NCBI RefSeq assembly: GCF_019925205.1 | Contig: NC_083564.1 | Location: 28,248,447-28,312,446, forward strand | Reading direction: 5' to 3' | Source of the DNA: Metopolophium dirhodum | Lineage: Eukaryota > Arthropoda > Insecta > Hemiptera > Aphididae | DNA: 64,000 nt | In this document: one piece after another, positions 1 to 14,379 of the stretch | How the letters are laid out: each line of letters begins with the position of its first letter | Numbering within the stretch: the first letter of the stretch is position 1 | Translations under genes and position numbers: made by a program | The notes under the pieces: generated by a model | Told to the model about the DNA's origin: nothing | Database searches by the model: none | What the model saw: only the letters and a program-made list of their open reading frames with translations

Positions 1-335
1 AAAAAAAACATACCTTTTAGAGTCTTACTGACTACTATTTTGTTTTATAATTCATAATCAGTGTTTGGTAGCTACTTAACAGTTATTTAAATTTTTAATT
101 TTAGTCTAGTATTAGATGTTTCTATACATTTAATAATAAAATAACGATTGAAAACAAACTACAGATAGTGTAGTTTTTACGCACAAGACTCATAAGCTAA
201 TTATTTTCAAATTAAGCAGCAGAATTAAAAAATGTTTCAATTTTTAGTATAATTAAAAAAAAATATATTTGAAAGTACATACAATAAAATATTTTAAATA
301 TTATAGCTCAATAATTCACCAATTACTGTCCAAAA

Positions 336-979
336 TGTAATCAAATACCTCGGAGTTCATCTAGATAAAAGACTTACCTGGGCCCAACACACAAAACAGA
401 AAAGAAAACAATCAAACACACGTCTACATCTCCTCCGTCCATTATTGTCTTCTTCAATGAATTTAAAAAACAAAATATTAATATACAAGACGATAATTAC
501 CCCCCTCTGGTCATATGGTATCCAAATCTGGGGCCAAGCCAAACCATCCAATATAAGACCCATACAAGCTTTCCAATCTATATGTCTTAGACAAATAACT
601 GGAGCTCCATGGTATATGACCAACGACGCATTACATAAAGATCTCCAAATCCCAACAGTCAACGAAATAGCAACTCGTCATTACAAAAAGTTTCACTCCA
701 AACTGCACTCGAACCAAAACCCTCTAATTTCCCGCATGTCCTCTATAACCATCCCCAACAATCCTCCGAGGAGGTTAAAAATAAAATGGCCAAGAGACGC
801 TCTTGCCTAATGGTCTCCATATTATATGAACCCATCAAATTAAATAGGAGGTACTGTTGATGGACGGTTTTCCCACCTCAAGACATTCAAGTCATTTTAA
901 TTACCTATGTTATCAAATTTACTTATTGTACAAATTGTATAGATTGTAAATATGCTTAAATAAATTAAATAAAAAAAAA
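336..979 (+). mobile_element. Jockey-type non-LTR retrotransposon, 5'-truncated 3' end
   Basis: One open frame (about 336-810, stop 808-810) encodes the C-terminal part of a Jockey-clade reverse transcriptase. It contains KYLGVHLDKRLTW followed by IYKTIITPLWSYGIQIWG and the A/IFQSICLRQITGAPWY stretch that typically closes the RT region. The stop is followed by a short 3' UTR with the 'gatggacggttttcccacc' type tail common at the end of these elements. A short A-run at about 970-979 probably marks the 3' end. The upstream catalytic palm domain (FADD box) and the endonuclease are absent, so this is a dead 5'-truncated copy. The frame is unbroken, which suggests a fairly recent insertion. Confidence 0.85.
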
Positions 980-3900
980 ATATTATAATTAAGAATATAC
1001 ATTAAAAAAATAATAGTAATTATTATAACAGCAACAACTATAATGGGCGTTGTCGCCAATGTTTTGTTTTAGATCAATAAAAAATATAAATGAATTTTAC
1101 AATTAAATTTTTGTAAGTTATGATGATTTATTTCAAATAAAAAAAAAATATTGTAAAACTGATTAAGAAATAGTTATTTATTCTCACCTTTAAAATAATT
1201 ATAAAGCTTTTCTCACTGGTAGGTGAAATTTAAAAAACTCATTTATTTCTTATCACAAATCATCTAATTTACCTCTATTAAATATTTAAAAGGGGGTCCT
1301 ATGCATATTATAATATGTTATCACATTACTAACTTTGGGAAAAATGTGTTGCTCCATATCCCCCTAATCGGGTAGTACAATATGCTATACTATATTATTC
1401 AGTAAAACCATCTCAGCCAAATTTGTTAGATATTTCGTGCGCAATATATTTTTTATATACTATTTAGGTAAATTATCCAATTATTACTTAAGAAATCTAT
1501 AAGTTTATAACTTCTAAGAACATTCAAGACACTTTCGTCTGATAACCAAATAGTTTCAAAATAGTAGGTATAGATACAAATAAAAGAGTTGCATCTTCAA
1601 TTTAGAAATAGAGTAATTAATGAATAAATAAGTCATCCAAGGAAAGTTATCAATTTGCATTTCTACATTCTATGGAGATAATTATTGACAAAACGAAGAA
1701 CACAAAGTTAAATAAGCATATAAATTTGTTCTGAAACCAAATTATCACATTGTCATACATTGATTTATAATATTCATTATTATTGAAGCATTGTGAATTT
1801 AAAAATCTTAAAGAGCTAAAAGATTAAAAGCTTAAACTCTTAAAAACTTATTGGCAAATTCTAAAAACCAATTTGTAATATTTTTGTAAAATATTGGCAC
1901 GTTTTAATCGATCGGACAAAGTTAGGAGATAAACTTCACGGACATGTTTTTAATATGATTTTAATTTTAAAAACAAAATTATTAAATATTTTTATTTTTA
2001 GATTCTGAGCGGAGCGAAATACAATGATGTGTGTGGGTTTTTTTCTGTCCGTCCTAAGAACTCCTAACAGCATTATATACCATATAAATACAAAGCAGCA
2101 AAACAAGAAATGCTACTTTATGTATATATAAACAGTTAATCGGATGTTAATAAAGTATGCAATATTAAAATACACGTATGATGTATTTATATGTAAGTAC
2201 CTTATTCATGGGCTTGCATCACATATTTTATGACTGACCTACGTAACAATTATTTGTAATCTCGAGTATTCAACTTTTAAATTTAACAAAACAAACTAAA
2301 ACGCTTAAGCTGGTCATTTTATACAGGATACCTGTGTCGTTAATCTAAGAGGAAGTGAAAGAGAAAAGGCATTGTTTGTGCAGGACATGCAAATCGCCTT
2401 ACAAGAAAAAGATACTTATAAAAAATTTATCAAAATAGTATAATTATTTTTCTATGACGTAATTTTGATTTTTTGCAACCGGAACAATGTGCATAAATAC
2501 ACGTCTTATCCATCATCATATTAGCCCCATTGTTGGTCGATTAAAGATTACCGACGGTAATTTTGTTATACAAACAACATTATGTGTATCAAGGCCCATT
2601 ATTATAGTGCAAGTATATGTTTATGAATAACGTAATATTGTTTCGTAGCGTTTCGACACCACGAAATGCAAAACTACTTTTCGCACAATTATAACAACAA
2701 AATATTTAGCTTAGTTTTTAAATACGTACGGACTACCGATGTGTTTGTGTGCATATGACACCTAAAATACATTTAACATTGAAATATTGCATTAAAATTC
2801 GAAACTCGAGCCAATAACGAAGAAAGACTGGGAAGTAAAAGGCGTAGGTATAACTGGTTTTCGCGATATAACTGACGAATACTTTCTAATGACAAGGTCG
2901 TTGATGAGTATTTTTGTTTAGTTTTGACTGTATTTCTATTGAATAATATGATCAAAATTCAAAATTCTTGGTATTATCTTTCAATACCAAATTCTATTCA
3001 TACGAATGAAGACAAAATAATATTTAACTTATAAATTCAGTAGAAATCGTAGTATAATGAAACGTAAACTCAGAATCAGATATTTAAAGTGTAGATACCT
3101 ATAGTATATCTACTCTAGCTATGTATAAACTTTGAATACCGGCACAAGTTTTGTAATAATATTAAGAGGACGTCATGGACAACGTACCTACTCCATCAAA
3201 TTAATAAAATAAGCTGAATAATGTACTATATTTAAGTCAAACATTTTAAAGTTATGATTTTATTTAAGTAATCTCGGTGTGATAATAATATTTGTAATTT
3301 AATGTAATAAAACATTTTAGAACTGTTAAAACTGTAAAATTCTAATTTTTTTTTTTAGCCTCTGTATCGATGGCCATTGGCTTTTTCAGGTAGGTACCTA
3401 CATATACTTTAACTAACATTATAGTTTACATTTATAATGATAATGTATCTCATTTCAATTAATTAGTATTAAAAATTAGCATAAAAAATCAGTATAAAAA
3501 TTAATCATGTATTTAGTTTTACAAAACACAAAAAGTGTATATTTTATGAAAACCATAATATTAATTTTTTTATCGGCTGTTTTAATCCAAAATATGTTTT
3601 AAATAAATATAGTCATAATTATTTATTGAGAGAGAAATAGAAGTATAGAACTAAATGTTACTTATTCTTCACTAGGAGCGTCTCAAATTGATAGTAGGAA
3701 AGTGGAAACTATCATAGATCTCTATAAATTAGCCACACAATCGCCGGGTTATAAGTATTAATTAACTACCTACTGTAACCGTATCAAACTATATAGATAT
3801 ACCTACTCTTCTCTAATTAATAATAATAATATGAACTGTTGATTTTATTTGTTTATGAAACTAAAAGTGTATTACTTTATCAAATATAGAATTATTGCAA

Positions 3901-6900
3901 AACTATAACATGGTTTTATAGAAAATATATTTTATAATATATTAAATAAACTGATGATGAAAGATAAAAATTTTTTATGCCAAATATTTTCACAGATTAT
4001 TAATAAGTACAAATAAATTTCCTTAAATCGTATTATAGATGTTTTATTTATTATATAATAAAGCAACTAAATAGACGCAAAGGTACATTATTAATATAAT
4101 ATATTATTAATGTTATAATACAACGCAAATAATACATTTTTTTAATATCAGACCAGCTTTTAAATCATGAAGTTTAAGTCTTTAAGATAGCTATAGTATA
4201 AGATATTATTGGTTTCACGCTTAAATTTTAATATAGCATTTTTTTTTACATGAAATATATAAGGCCTATACTTGCAGGGCATACAATAAGTACATATTGA
4301 CCTAAGGGATAAGAGTAAGATAAATTATACATGTAATAAAAATAAAATAGGTACACATACAAATAATAATTACCTAGTCAAATATTAAGGAGAGAATCAA
4401 CCCAATAATGTCACACATGACACATTTATTGAAAATAACCTAAACATAAAATTATACATCTTCGTTTTTGTAAATTCCAATGTATAGTAGTGGTACAGTA
4501 GTATAGTGTATAGTATTGATCATTGGACCAAACCTAACTTACACATCAATACATCATTGTAGCATTAAAATATATTAGGTGTTTCAGTTATATTATGAAC
4601 ATTTGTTCATTAAATAAATGTTAAGGAAATCATGGTAAAATATTTAATATTAGAAATAAACGTCTAATACATAAAATGTAAAAGTTACAACTTACAAGAG
4701 TATCTTAACTCGTAAGTGCCATCCTTGATTGTATTATATTACCAAATGATGCCGAAACTAGTTGTTATTTTTACATTAGCCTAAATCAACAACACTCAAG
4801 ACAACTATAGATCATAAAAAAAAGAAACTAGAATACTCAAACAAATATCAGTGTTTTAAAAATTTAAAAATGTTGGCTGATATAATATATATATGTACAA
4901 TTATTTTTAATTTTGACACCGGTTTTTAGAAATTGTTATTGTATTAATTAACAAAAAGTGAAAATAGACCACTTTCTGACTTTTGTATATTTTTAAAAGA
5001 GTTACTTTATATTATAATAGCCTTATTTTTAAATTTACGAGATTTAATTTATTCAAATATTATATTATTATGTCAAATATAATGTTTTCATTATTTAATA
5101 TTATTAAATAGTTAATTAATTAGTATATAGGTATACTTAACACTAATTAATTATTAATTAGTACATGGATATACTAATTGTCTAATTATAATTAAATATT
5201 GAAAGTTAAATAATGATAACATTATATTATTTCGTTATAAAATAATCAATTGGAAAATTGTGTTTATTTTATTATTTATTGGTTTCTCATTAATAACTTT
5301 TAAGTACAAGCATGACATTTTGAAAATAGTAAACTGTAAACACCATCAAACTTGGAATTTGAGTTTAAAAACATATATTCATATAAAAAAAGCAGGTGAA
5401 CGCTCTGCTGTAGAGTGTAACTCGCCATTGAGTATAACCGTATAAATCAATTATATAATAGTAAGAATAAAAGATGTGTTAAATTTTAATGATAAATCAT
5501 TGCATATGAAAAAAAGATTTTGAGCGGAGATGGTCTAAATATTTTATCATTATTTTTTTTTTTTATAGTACCCGTCACCCGACTATTTTTTTCATAATAA
5601 CAATATCATATATTATATATTAATATACAACTATAGAATTTTGAAGTTCAAGATCAAACATTGGTCAGCTTAACGGGCCGGAACCGTACTGTAATATACT
5701 ATAGAGTAGTTATAGACACCCTAAAACTGACTAAATATTAAAATAGGGGAAAAAAATATGTGATATAATATAATACTTACCTAAATCTAGTTATAATCAA
5801 TCCTGCAGATTTAGTACTATTTTTGCATGTTAATCTGATTTTAAAACTTGTTTCACTTAAATCAGACGATAATTTATATATGCTATATGTATAGTATATA
5901 ATACACATTATATCGGGTTGCATAAAAAATCAATAAACATTTAACGAATTAATAGTGAGCTATTGGTCCCTTAAACATTATTGGTACATTGTATTTTATT
6001 GGACCATTAAATTAATAAATAATTATTCATGCAAATCTAAAATAGTATACTAAACATAATGAACGATCTCGAAATATTTTTTTAATTTTCATTAATTCCC
6101 GATAAATATTGAATATTTAATGTTGTATGTTACCTAACCTAACCCAATACTTTTCTATTTTCTTGGTATAATATTTTTATAACAATACTTTCTTATTGGT
6201 ACCTAATCCAACCCAACCTATCAAAAAACCTATATATTAAATATAGATTTAACTTTTTGTATTATTTTAATTACAGTAACTCAATAGTTTCAAAAAACCC
6301 TACTCTATAGGTAAATATTTTTTTCGGGCACTTTATCTTAACTAACTTTGAAACTATTTACTTACGCAGGAATAATAACGGTTGTAAAACCTGTAATTAA
6401 TCATTGTTTACAAGGTTAACTGTGTAATTTTAATGTTAGAAAATAATATGAACACTTAATATTAATGTAGTATGTCAAGTTTTAAATTTCAATAGAAAAA
6501 AATATCTATATTCAGTAAATGTATGGGTTTGTTAAATGCTAAGACAAACATTTTAATATTATACTCACAACTTTAATAATAATAATTATTATTTAAATCT
6601 AAATTATAAATTTAAACATTTACTATAAATACTGATATTAAATTAGTATAAAAAGTTCATTCCCGACCATTTAAAATGAATAAAAAAATGTAGGAACCTA
6701 CTCTAACTAAGGGTTATATATTATCAGGGGTTCGTACAAGCCTATGGTACAAAATAATGATTATAGCTGGTAACTTAGATTAGATGTTAGATGGTTAAAA
6801 ATAAAGGTAAATATTGTACAACATAGCTCTAATTTTGCTATGAGAAATAAGAATAAGAACTTAAACTTTGTCCAGCGAGGAACCACGCGAAACCTTACCA

Positions 6901-7700
6901 CCGGTACGTAAAAAACAATTCGGAGAGGGTTCATAGTAGTTTTCAGGAGGATTCATAGATGATTGATTTAAATAAATTACTTGACAATTAATTTTTGCGG
7001 GTGGGAGGAGGGGTTGAATCCTTCCCCTGTGTACGTGCCTGCGGCCTACCATAATGGAACCGGTCTCAATATTACCATGTCGCGTGGGCGTGCGCCGAAT
7101 CGGTGTGTTCTCTCCCTAGACAGAGTTTATAATATATAAACGTTTTAATAGTATAGTTTAAGTTAATTTCTATTATTGTTTCCATTTGTCAGTTAACAAT
7201 TAATATAGTAAAAATATAATTTACCATAATATCCAACTATTGTTTAAGAACATTTATATTTTAGTGTTCTATCACAGAATCACGCCTAATATGATTCGAC
7301 TTTACGCATTTTTCTTTTAAATTGATTTAAAAACCATTTGTACCATAATGTAATACGAATTGATTTTATGTTACTATTCAGGTGTAAAAATTATAAATCT
7401 TTAAATATATATATATAAAAAAAAAAGTTATAGGTATATTTGGTTTATATAATTCTTAAATATAATGTTTGATTGCGGTAATTATGATCTGCGATCAAAT
7501 AAATAACGTATTATTATACTTATAATAATATAATTTAATCACTAATTCATAAATGTAATTTAAATAAAGCACTTAATATTAATACAAATAACAAATATTT
7601 GTGAACTAGCGTATCTCAAATTGTTTAACAGTACAAGAATAACTTAAATGAATGATTAATAAAAAAAAACACAAGTTTCAAATTTAAACATACAATCTAA
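980..7700. other. Intergenic, AT-rich, no gene seen
   Basis: No open frame here has coding character; those present are short and AT-driven. Repeat traces are visible. 'gattctgagcggag'-type fragments near 2,002 and 5,519 match the common repeat family also seen at 58.3 kb. A GC-richer patch at about 6,865-7,120 contains a G-rich/C-rich inverted tract (about 6,997-7,050) that looks like the end of a DNA transposon. A 17-base string at about 3,697-3,715 recurs near 62,612, which suggests an old shared repeat. Confidence 0.6.
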
Positions 7701-7753
7701 ACGTTTTTTATCATAAAAATTAATTCATCTAAAAAAGGAACATTGTATTAGTG

Positions 7754-10700
7754 TCAATATTTAGAACTGTATTCGTATGAACTTGGCTTAGAACTGTAAA
7801 GAGAAGATGACGGTGATTCATATTCGCTCTGAGAATAGGAAGAAGTAATTGGTTTGAATGAACCAGATGAATAGGTTGGTGATGACTTATAAGAAGATGA
7901 AGATCCTTCATAAGATGAAGATTTGTATGGGGATGAAGATCCTTCGTAAGAAGATCCGCCAGAATACGGAGACAGCTTATAAGAGGATGATGATTCAAAT
8001 GATGGACCGGAGCTGCTGTATGGCGCCTTGTACGAGGACGGCGATTTGTAAAGTGATGATGATCCATACGATGGTTTGTACGGGGACGGTGAACCATATG
8101 AAGAAGAGCTACCACTGTAAGAGGGAGAGTTACCAGCATACAGAGATGAACTACCGTACGAGGGAGAGCTTCCACCGAACGAGTGAGAGCTACCACCGTA
8201 CGAGTGAGAGCTACCACCGTACGAGGGAGAGCTACCACCGTACGAGGGAGAGCTACCACCGTACGAGGGAGAGCTTCCTCCGTATGAGGGAGAGCTACCA
8301 CTGTACGAGGGAGAGCTACCACCGTACGAGGGAGAGCTACCTCCGTACAAAGATGAGCTACCACCGTACGAGGGAGAGCTTCCTCCGAACGAGTGAGAGC
8401 TACCACTGTACGAGGGAGAGCTACCACCGTACGAGGGAGAACTACCACCATACGAGGGAGAGCTTCCTCCGTACGAGGGAGAGCTACCACCATACGAGGG
8501 AGAGCTTCCACCGTAAGAGGGAGAGCTTCCACCGTACGAGTGAGAGCTACCACCATACGAGGGAGAGCTTCCTCCGTACGAGGGAGAGCTACCACCATAC
8601 GAGGGAGAGCTACCACCGTACGAGGGAGAGCTACTGTACTTTTGTGGTGAAGACGAGTAGGACGAAGATTGTCCGTAAGATGGAGCGAACGCATCGAACG
8701 GTGATGATGGTTTGTAATGGGCAGATGGGGATGGTTTGTACGATGATCCACCACCGTACAACGAACTCTGTGGCAGGTACTTAAATTTGTTGTATGAGTT
8801 GTCAGACGGGTACACTGATGATGGGTAACTACTGGGTTTGGACGGTGACCCGTACGACGACGACTGCTGTGCTGCGTAATATTCGCTTGACGTGGATGGG
8901 TAGGAGGACGGTGAGTACGATGGATACTTGTTGGTTTTGAAAGATGAAGATACGTAATTGCTAAGTCCTGCGGTCGTTTGGTACGATGGTGCCAAGTTGG
9001 TTTGCAAATCGGCTTCCGGTTTGCCGAAAGTCACGGGTCCTGGTTTATATGGTGTTGAGGATGATACGCTGTATGAAGCGACCGGCGGTGAGCTGTAAGC
9101 AGCGGTGGCAGCCGATTGACCGGAACCGTAAGATGTGGCCGATTGGCCGGCACCGTAAGTGGCTGATTGACCAGCACCATAAGCAGCCGACTGACCGGCA
9201 CTGTAAGCGGGTGACTGGAAGCCATAAGTCGTGGCTGGATAGGCGCTATAAGCCACCGAAGTCAGCGGGGCGGCGTAAGCTGGAGCTGACGAGTATCCGT
9301 ACGCTTGTTGCTGCGGGTAGAATAGCTGGTTGGTAGGCACCACTAAGGCACCTATGGAAGCAGCCGCTGGAACCGCAGCGTATTGACTCGAAGCGTATTG
9401 ACCGGTGGCGATCGGAGCCGCTGCAGCGTATTGGTAAGCCGCAGCGCCGTCTTGTCCAGCCGCCGCACCGTAATCTGCGGTCGGAGCATAACCGCCGGCG
9501 TAAGAACCGTACCCATTGGCTGTGCTCCGTTTATCAATTGGTGTCTCTGTTGGTTTTTCCGCTACGTTTACTGTAACTGCTGCGCAGCAAAAGATCACCG
9601 CCGCCAAAAACTGTAAAATGAAAAACCAATCGTTTAGTATTTACTCACATTAATGTACATTTTTTGCATACACACTGCCCCCCTTATAAAATTAGATAAA
9701 ACTCACGCAGATACGCGTAATAGTAAAATAATAATATTAATTCGTTCTTTCATTCATGGATACGTATAACGATCATATTATTAACTCCTCTAAAAACCAT
9801 TTAGAAAATAAATATAAATTATGATGTGTAAAAATAAAAGTTTAAAAACAAAAATGAGACAAATACTTATATTTTCATTTATTTTTCCCGATTATTTAAA
9901 AAAAATACTGAGAATTTACAAAAAATTTATACTCCCAAAAATACCAACTAGATCACATTTCCGACAAGAAGCGTTTACCTAAGTTTTTAATCGGACATTT
10001 TTTTCAACAATAAAAAGGTGTAACACAAAAAAATATAAAAATAAATAAATAACACACATTATTGTAAAATCAATACATTCATCGTTACACTTCAAAATCT
10101 AAAATAAATAATATATATTGCTATTATACAAAAAAAAAAAAATTGAAACTTTTAATTGTCGATGAATATACATTTTTTAGCAACCATAAAAGAAATATTG
10201 ATACAAATAATTTAAAATAAAAACTGTATAAATTAAAGTTATGATTTAAATATGGCCATATGGGTGATTAGTAGAGAAATCAGCGCGCAAACCCCTCTAG
10301 TAATAAAATAATAATTAAAAAGGGGTATAATAATTATATAATAATTAAATACATTGATGGTTTTATATATTTTTAATTTGCAAATGACTAAGCAATGTAT
10401 TATTCAAACTTCAAAGCATAAAATGACGTAATGGACTGATTAAAGTATATTTATTTAATTTTAAAATTGATAAAAATAAACTGACAACTAATGCAAAATC
10501 TTTTACAAATCGTTCATATTATTCTGAAAAAAAAAATATTTAGAAATGTATAGTAAATTCTTATGCAGACGTTTAGTTCAAAAGAATACAAAATTGAATT
10601 AAACGTATACTTAAATGTTGACAGATTTATAAATAATAACCAAATTGTTATAAGAATGTGTAATATATATAAGTATATAACACAACTAATTTTCATTAAA

Positions 10701-13700
10701 TCGTACCTAACTTGATAAAAAAAAATTGCTAACGTCATAGTTGTTCTCGTAATAATGGTATAAAATATTACGTAAACCCATTTTATTGCATTATATGAAT
10801 TCAATAGTGACATGTTATCCAAATCAGTTTACTATATTTCAAATTCCATTCATTCAAAGATGTGTTACACTGAGACTAGAACTTTCTTTTACTTGGAAAT
10901 TCATCAGGTTTTAGCTATAGAATTGCATTGCATAATCGTTTAGGCAAAAACAAAAAAAAATAGAAACCATTCAGTTTTTTCTTTAGCCAACTAATAACTA
11001 TTCCGGTTTATTAAGCGAAATGCAAATGTTATTCCAGTCGCGTAAACATAATATGAAGCTTTAAACCTTTCACTGATCGATTTTGACAAACAAAATCTCC
11101 ATGTAAGATAAACATATTATTGTATATAGGTTGTTGTTCGTTAACGTGTAAGCACCGCCAAATCGTTTGGTTTTTCTAATAATAGAAAGTACCTCATAAT
11201 AGTAAGATATACCACCGTCCACAACACTTTTGTTGTACAAATTTGCATCATATAATTAATGGTCTGTTTAAATTTAAATAATAATTTATAAACAAAAAAT
11301 AATTCAGTTTAAACTCCTACGGTGAACGGTAATAGATAAAAATCAAAAAAATTGTGTCTTCAATATTATTTTTATAATAAAATTAATTCGTTCTTGAAAA
11401 CTATCTATTTAGAGTTATAGTTGCTTATAAATTCACAAACGAAAACAATTAAATTATTTAATATTAATATTTTATTTTAATAAATAGTCGTATTTCTTAT
11501 AATTTATAATTATTGGATTAGTGTTTAAGCTTTTGGTTTGTTTCATGTAATATATAAATTAATATATTATTATGTAAGCCAAACATACCTAGTTAGTAGG
11601 TATGTATAACTAACATTATACAATTTATATGTTTCTAATTATTAAACTTTCTAATTGTGATGATGGTTTTTTTAGTTTTTACACAAACGTCAATTATACT
11701 ACACTACTAAAATAATACCTACCTATACCTACCTACCTACCTACCTACTTACCTACCTATCTACCTAGTACCTACCTAACTGTTTATGTACTTAACTCGG
11801 CTAATGATATATATTATTCAATCTCTATAATCAATCATTTCACGCGAATTTGCGACATCGTGATTTTAATATTAAATTTTTCATCTAAAAACTCATTAAC
11901 ATACTTAATGTCATGTTATAAAGTATAAACAATTGTTACGTTCAGTAATACTTTCGGACTTTCTTCTTTCAAATTGACTTAGTTATTTATGCAATTAATT
12001 GGAACTACCTTCCAACTACTGTCCTAGACGTAATATAAACGTTTCATTTTTTATTTTTCATGCATTATTAATATTTTATTTTTCAATGATCATTACCACT
12101 TTAAATATCATTGAAGTTTTTTAATTATTTTAATCTCACTATTTACTATTTACTCATATTCTCGGAGACAATTGTTTCACTAAAAATCGTTATATATTTC
12201 AGACTATAGGTTTAATATAATAATGTGTGTGTATTTTTCAGTATAATATATACATTGGTCAGCATAACCAATTTTGTGTTGTTATATCTTTAATATTATA
12301 ATGAATTACGGTATCTCGGATAAGTCTTGTCTAGTTATCTGTAATAATGTATTGTGCATTTGTAAGCAGGAATTTTATAATATTATAATTTTTATTGATA
12401 AATTTATAAGTATGTAAAATTTTTAAATATTAAAATTTTATAATTGCCATAACTCACTTAAAAATTGAAATATTGTAACAAACTAACGTATGTAAGACCA
12501 AAACAACACATTCGGGTGTGTCTTAAATTTACTTTTCACTATACCAAGGCATAATCTACATTACAAGTAGGTATTCGAATAGTAGTCTAATAATTATGTG
12601 CTTATGGAAAGCATACATTTTGGTTTATGCTAAATTAGTAGAATTGTTTTTACTATACGTGTTACAATACCAAAATTAATCAATATAAAATATCACTTCG
12701 TCCCATATTTTAGTGAAAGTTACAAAGAAAATTACTCAAAATTAACCAAATAGTTTTAAATTTAACTAATTGGAGGATACCTTAAGATTTAAGAACTTCT
12801 ACAATTATTTGTTTTAATTAAAATACTGTAATAAATTACTAATAATACGATTTCAAACTTTTTGCATTTTTTCTTTAATAATTAAATAAAATCGATTAAA
12901 AAAAAAATGTAATCAATCTACAAGTACCTATCCTTAATGGGTGACTTATCTCATCAAAGTTTGGTTACTTATTTATAGATATATTTTTCTTTTAATGTAT
13001 AATGAATCGTACTTGTATTCTTACTTTTATATTAATTTTCGTCGGCGCTTACGAACTTAAATTATGTAATCGTGCGTATGATACGCCGCGTACTATACGC
13101 GTGACTATGAATCAAATCTAATAGGTATATAGGGTTATATTATGCTCGTAAGAAAAGAAAAATTGGCTCCTTAAACTAATTAGGCTGTAATGAATTAAGT
13201 GCAATAAATTTATCAGATAAATAACATAAGTATATTATAAATAATTATTCAGTAGAGTCTCGATAACTCGAATTTTTTTCTTGACCCTTGAAGGGTTGTG
13301 GTATGTTGTGTTTGGGGTAGGTATACCTATATATCGCGGAAAATACATAAGTTGAATTAATTTTTATTCCCCTCGAGATTCGAATCATCGAGACTCGGCT
13401 GACTGTATTACCTACGATACCTACCTATAGAAATCTAAATTGGTTATAAATTTTAACTAAATATAATATTTGCTTTTATTATGACTTAATCATAATATTA
13501 GGTATTATACCTAATATTTAAATTGTTTATACCCTTCTAAGTTATTAATTTCTCTTAAATATTTTCCAACATGGCAACATATGAATGTTACTGATAACTA
13601 TCTATATACTAGTATATAGGTAAATTAAGACACATTGTTCAAATATATTATAACAATAAAATCCTCATAAGATCTATTACGAATATTTTATTTTGAATTT

Positions 13701-14215
13701 ACCCTCTACTAATCTCAATTTCCACTATTTATATTATAATGTATAATTCCGATTTTTAAATCAACATTTACAAGTATGCTTGACTTGACATACCTATATA
13801 CTGACATAATATTGTAGCTTATAATATGAAGCCTGTGGTCCATTAAGGTCCAATTGCAAGTGTTGTAGCGGACCCAGCCTATACAAACTAAAACTACCTA
13901 TATACACATCAGTCAATATAAATCAACATAATTATTAAATTCAGATTTTCCATTGATTTCGATTAAATGGATCAATGGACATGGTCATCAAAATGTACGA
14001 TAAGCGCATGAACTCGTATTAAAAAACGTGGTTTTGTTTACGTGTTGAATAAGATGCCTCATGATACGGATCTATTAAGTCTAATTCTGTGCTTCAGCGT
14101 ACCTACCTACAGCCTATATAGGTATACATACAATACTCATCGTAGTAAGGTGCTCTTTGTAATATAATAATGTTTCGTATTTCGAATGACTTACCGGCGT
14201 TATCTTCAACAACAT
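7754..14215 (-). CDS. Secreted Ser/Gly/Tyr/Pro repeat protein, cuticle or silk-like structural protein
   Basis: Two coding exons: 14195-14215 (7 codons, MLLKITP, donor GTAAGT) and 7754-9610 (acceptor CAG at 9611-9613), joined in phase 0 to give 625 aa. The junction completes a signal peptide (MLLKITPFLAAVIFCCAAVTV), followed by a short pro-region ending in Lys-Arg at residues 34-35. The mature part starts with Ala/Gly/Tyr-rich and AGQSA-type repeats. At about residues 330-495 it carries roughly 25 copies of a 7-residue SPSYGGS unit, and it ends in Ser/Tyr/Lys-rich sequence. There is no Rebers-Riddiford chitin-binding consensus, so it is not a CPR protein. The composition fits an extracellular structural protein of cuticle, eggshell, silk or salivary sheath, with Tyr available for cross-linking. 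The tiny first exon and long first intron are the usual layout of insect cuticle genes. The start is well supported by splice phase; the function is inferred. Confidence 0.85.
8100..8640 (-). repeat. In-frame 21-bp minisatellite (about 25 units)
   Basis: A tandem array with a 21-bp unit encodes SPSYGGS and variants (SHSYGGS, SHSFGGS, SPSYSGS, SSLYGGS). Because the unit is a multiple of three it never breaks the frame. It also opens long meaningless frames on both strands. The order of variants repeats: SHSFGGS, SPSYG, SLY, then SPSYSGS occurs twice, so part of the array arose by duplication of a multi-unit block. Confidence 0.95.
11718..11780. repeat. (ACCT)n microsatellite
   Basis: Imperfect tandem acct/accta units with a few tacct and ctat interruptions. 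Shorter copies of the same tetranucleotide ('taggtacctacct') occur throughout the window. Confidence 0.9.
13250..13405. mobile_element. Short MITE with Tigger/pogo-like termini
   Basis: The left end begins CAGTAGAGTCTCGATAACTC. The right end, read on the minus strand, begins CAGTCAGCCGAGTCTCGATG. Both continue into a CGAAT tract, giving matching terminal inverted repeats that start with CAGT, as in Tigger/pogo elements. The right flank is TA; the left flank is TT, so the expected TA duplication is not intact. There is no coding capacity in 156 bp. Confidence 0.7.
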
Positions 14216-14379
14216 GACGTCGGTGAGCGGTGAAAATCGTAATCCAATGAGATAATTAAAACGAAAAGACGTACAAGAATAATAGTATAATGTGGTGCAG
14301 CGATGATATTATTATAACGAACGGTCTTCTTCTTGCTGTCGGACGGTCGGCAATACGAATCGCACATCGTTCTGCTCGA

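Larger units (their letters stand above)
9611..14194 (-). other. Intron 1 of the SPSYGGS-repeat protein gene
   Basis: A 4.6 kb GT-AG intron, very AT-rich. It contains an ACCT microsatellite (about 11,718-11,780) and a Tigger/pogo-like MITE (13,250-13,405). No coding sequence is supported inside; the 102-codon minus frame near 10.5-10.8 kb is AT-rich, Phe/Ile/Tyr-rich noise. Confidence 0.75.

Noticed and set aside
8100..8640. Regular repeat array resembling a CRISPR at first sight
   Set aside because: Units are directly tandem without unique spacers, are coding, and the genome is eukaryotic.
7729..8784. Long overlapping frames on both strands across the SPSYGGS array (341 aa minus, 308 aa plus)
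   Set aside because: They are shadows created by a 21-bp repeat whose unit is a multiple of three; compositions are periodic and lack any signal or start context. The spliced minus-strand frame with a signal peptide explains the region.
10514..10822. 102-codon minus-strand frame
   Set aside because: Phe/Ile/Tyr/Asn-rich product typical of random AT-rich sequence, inside an intron.
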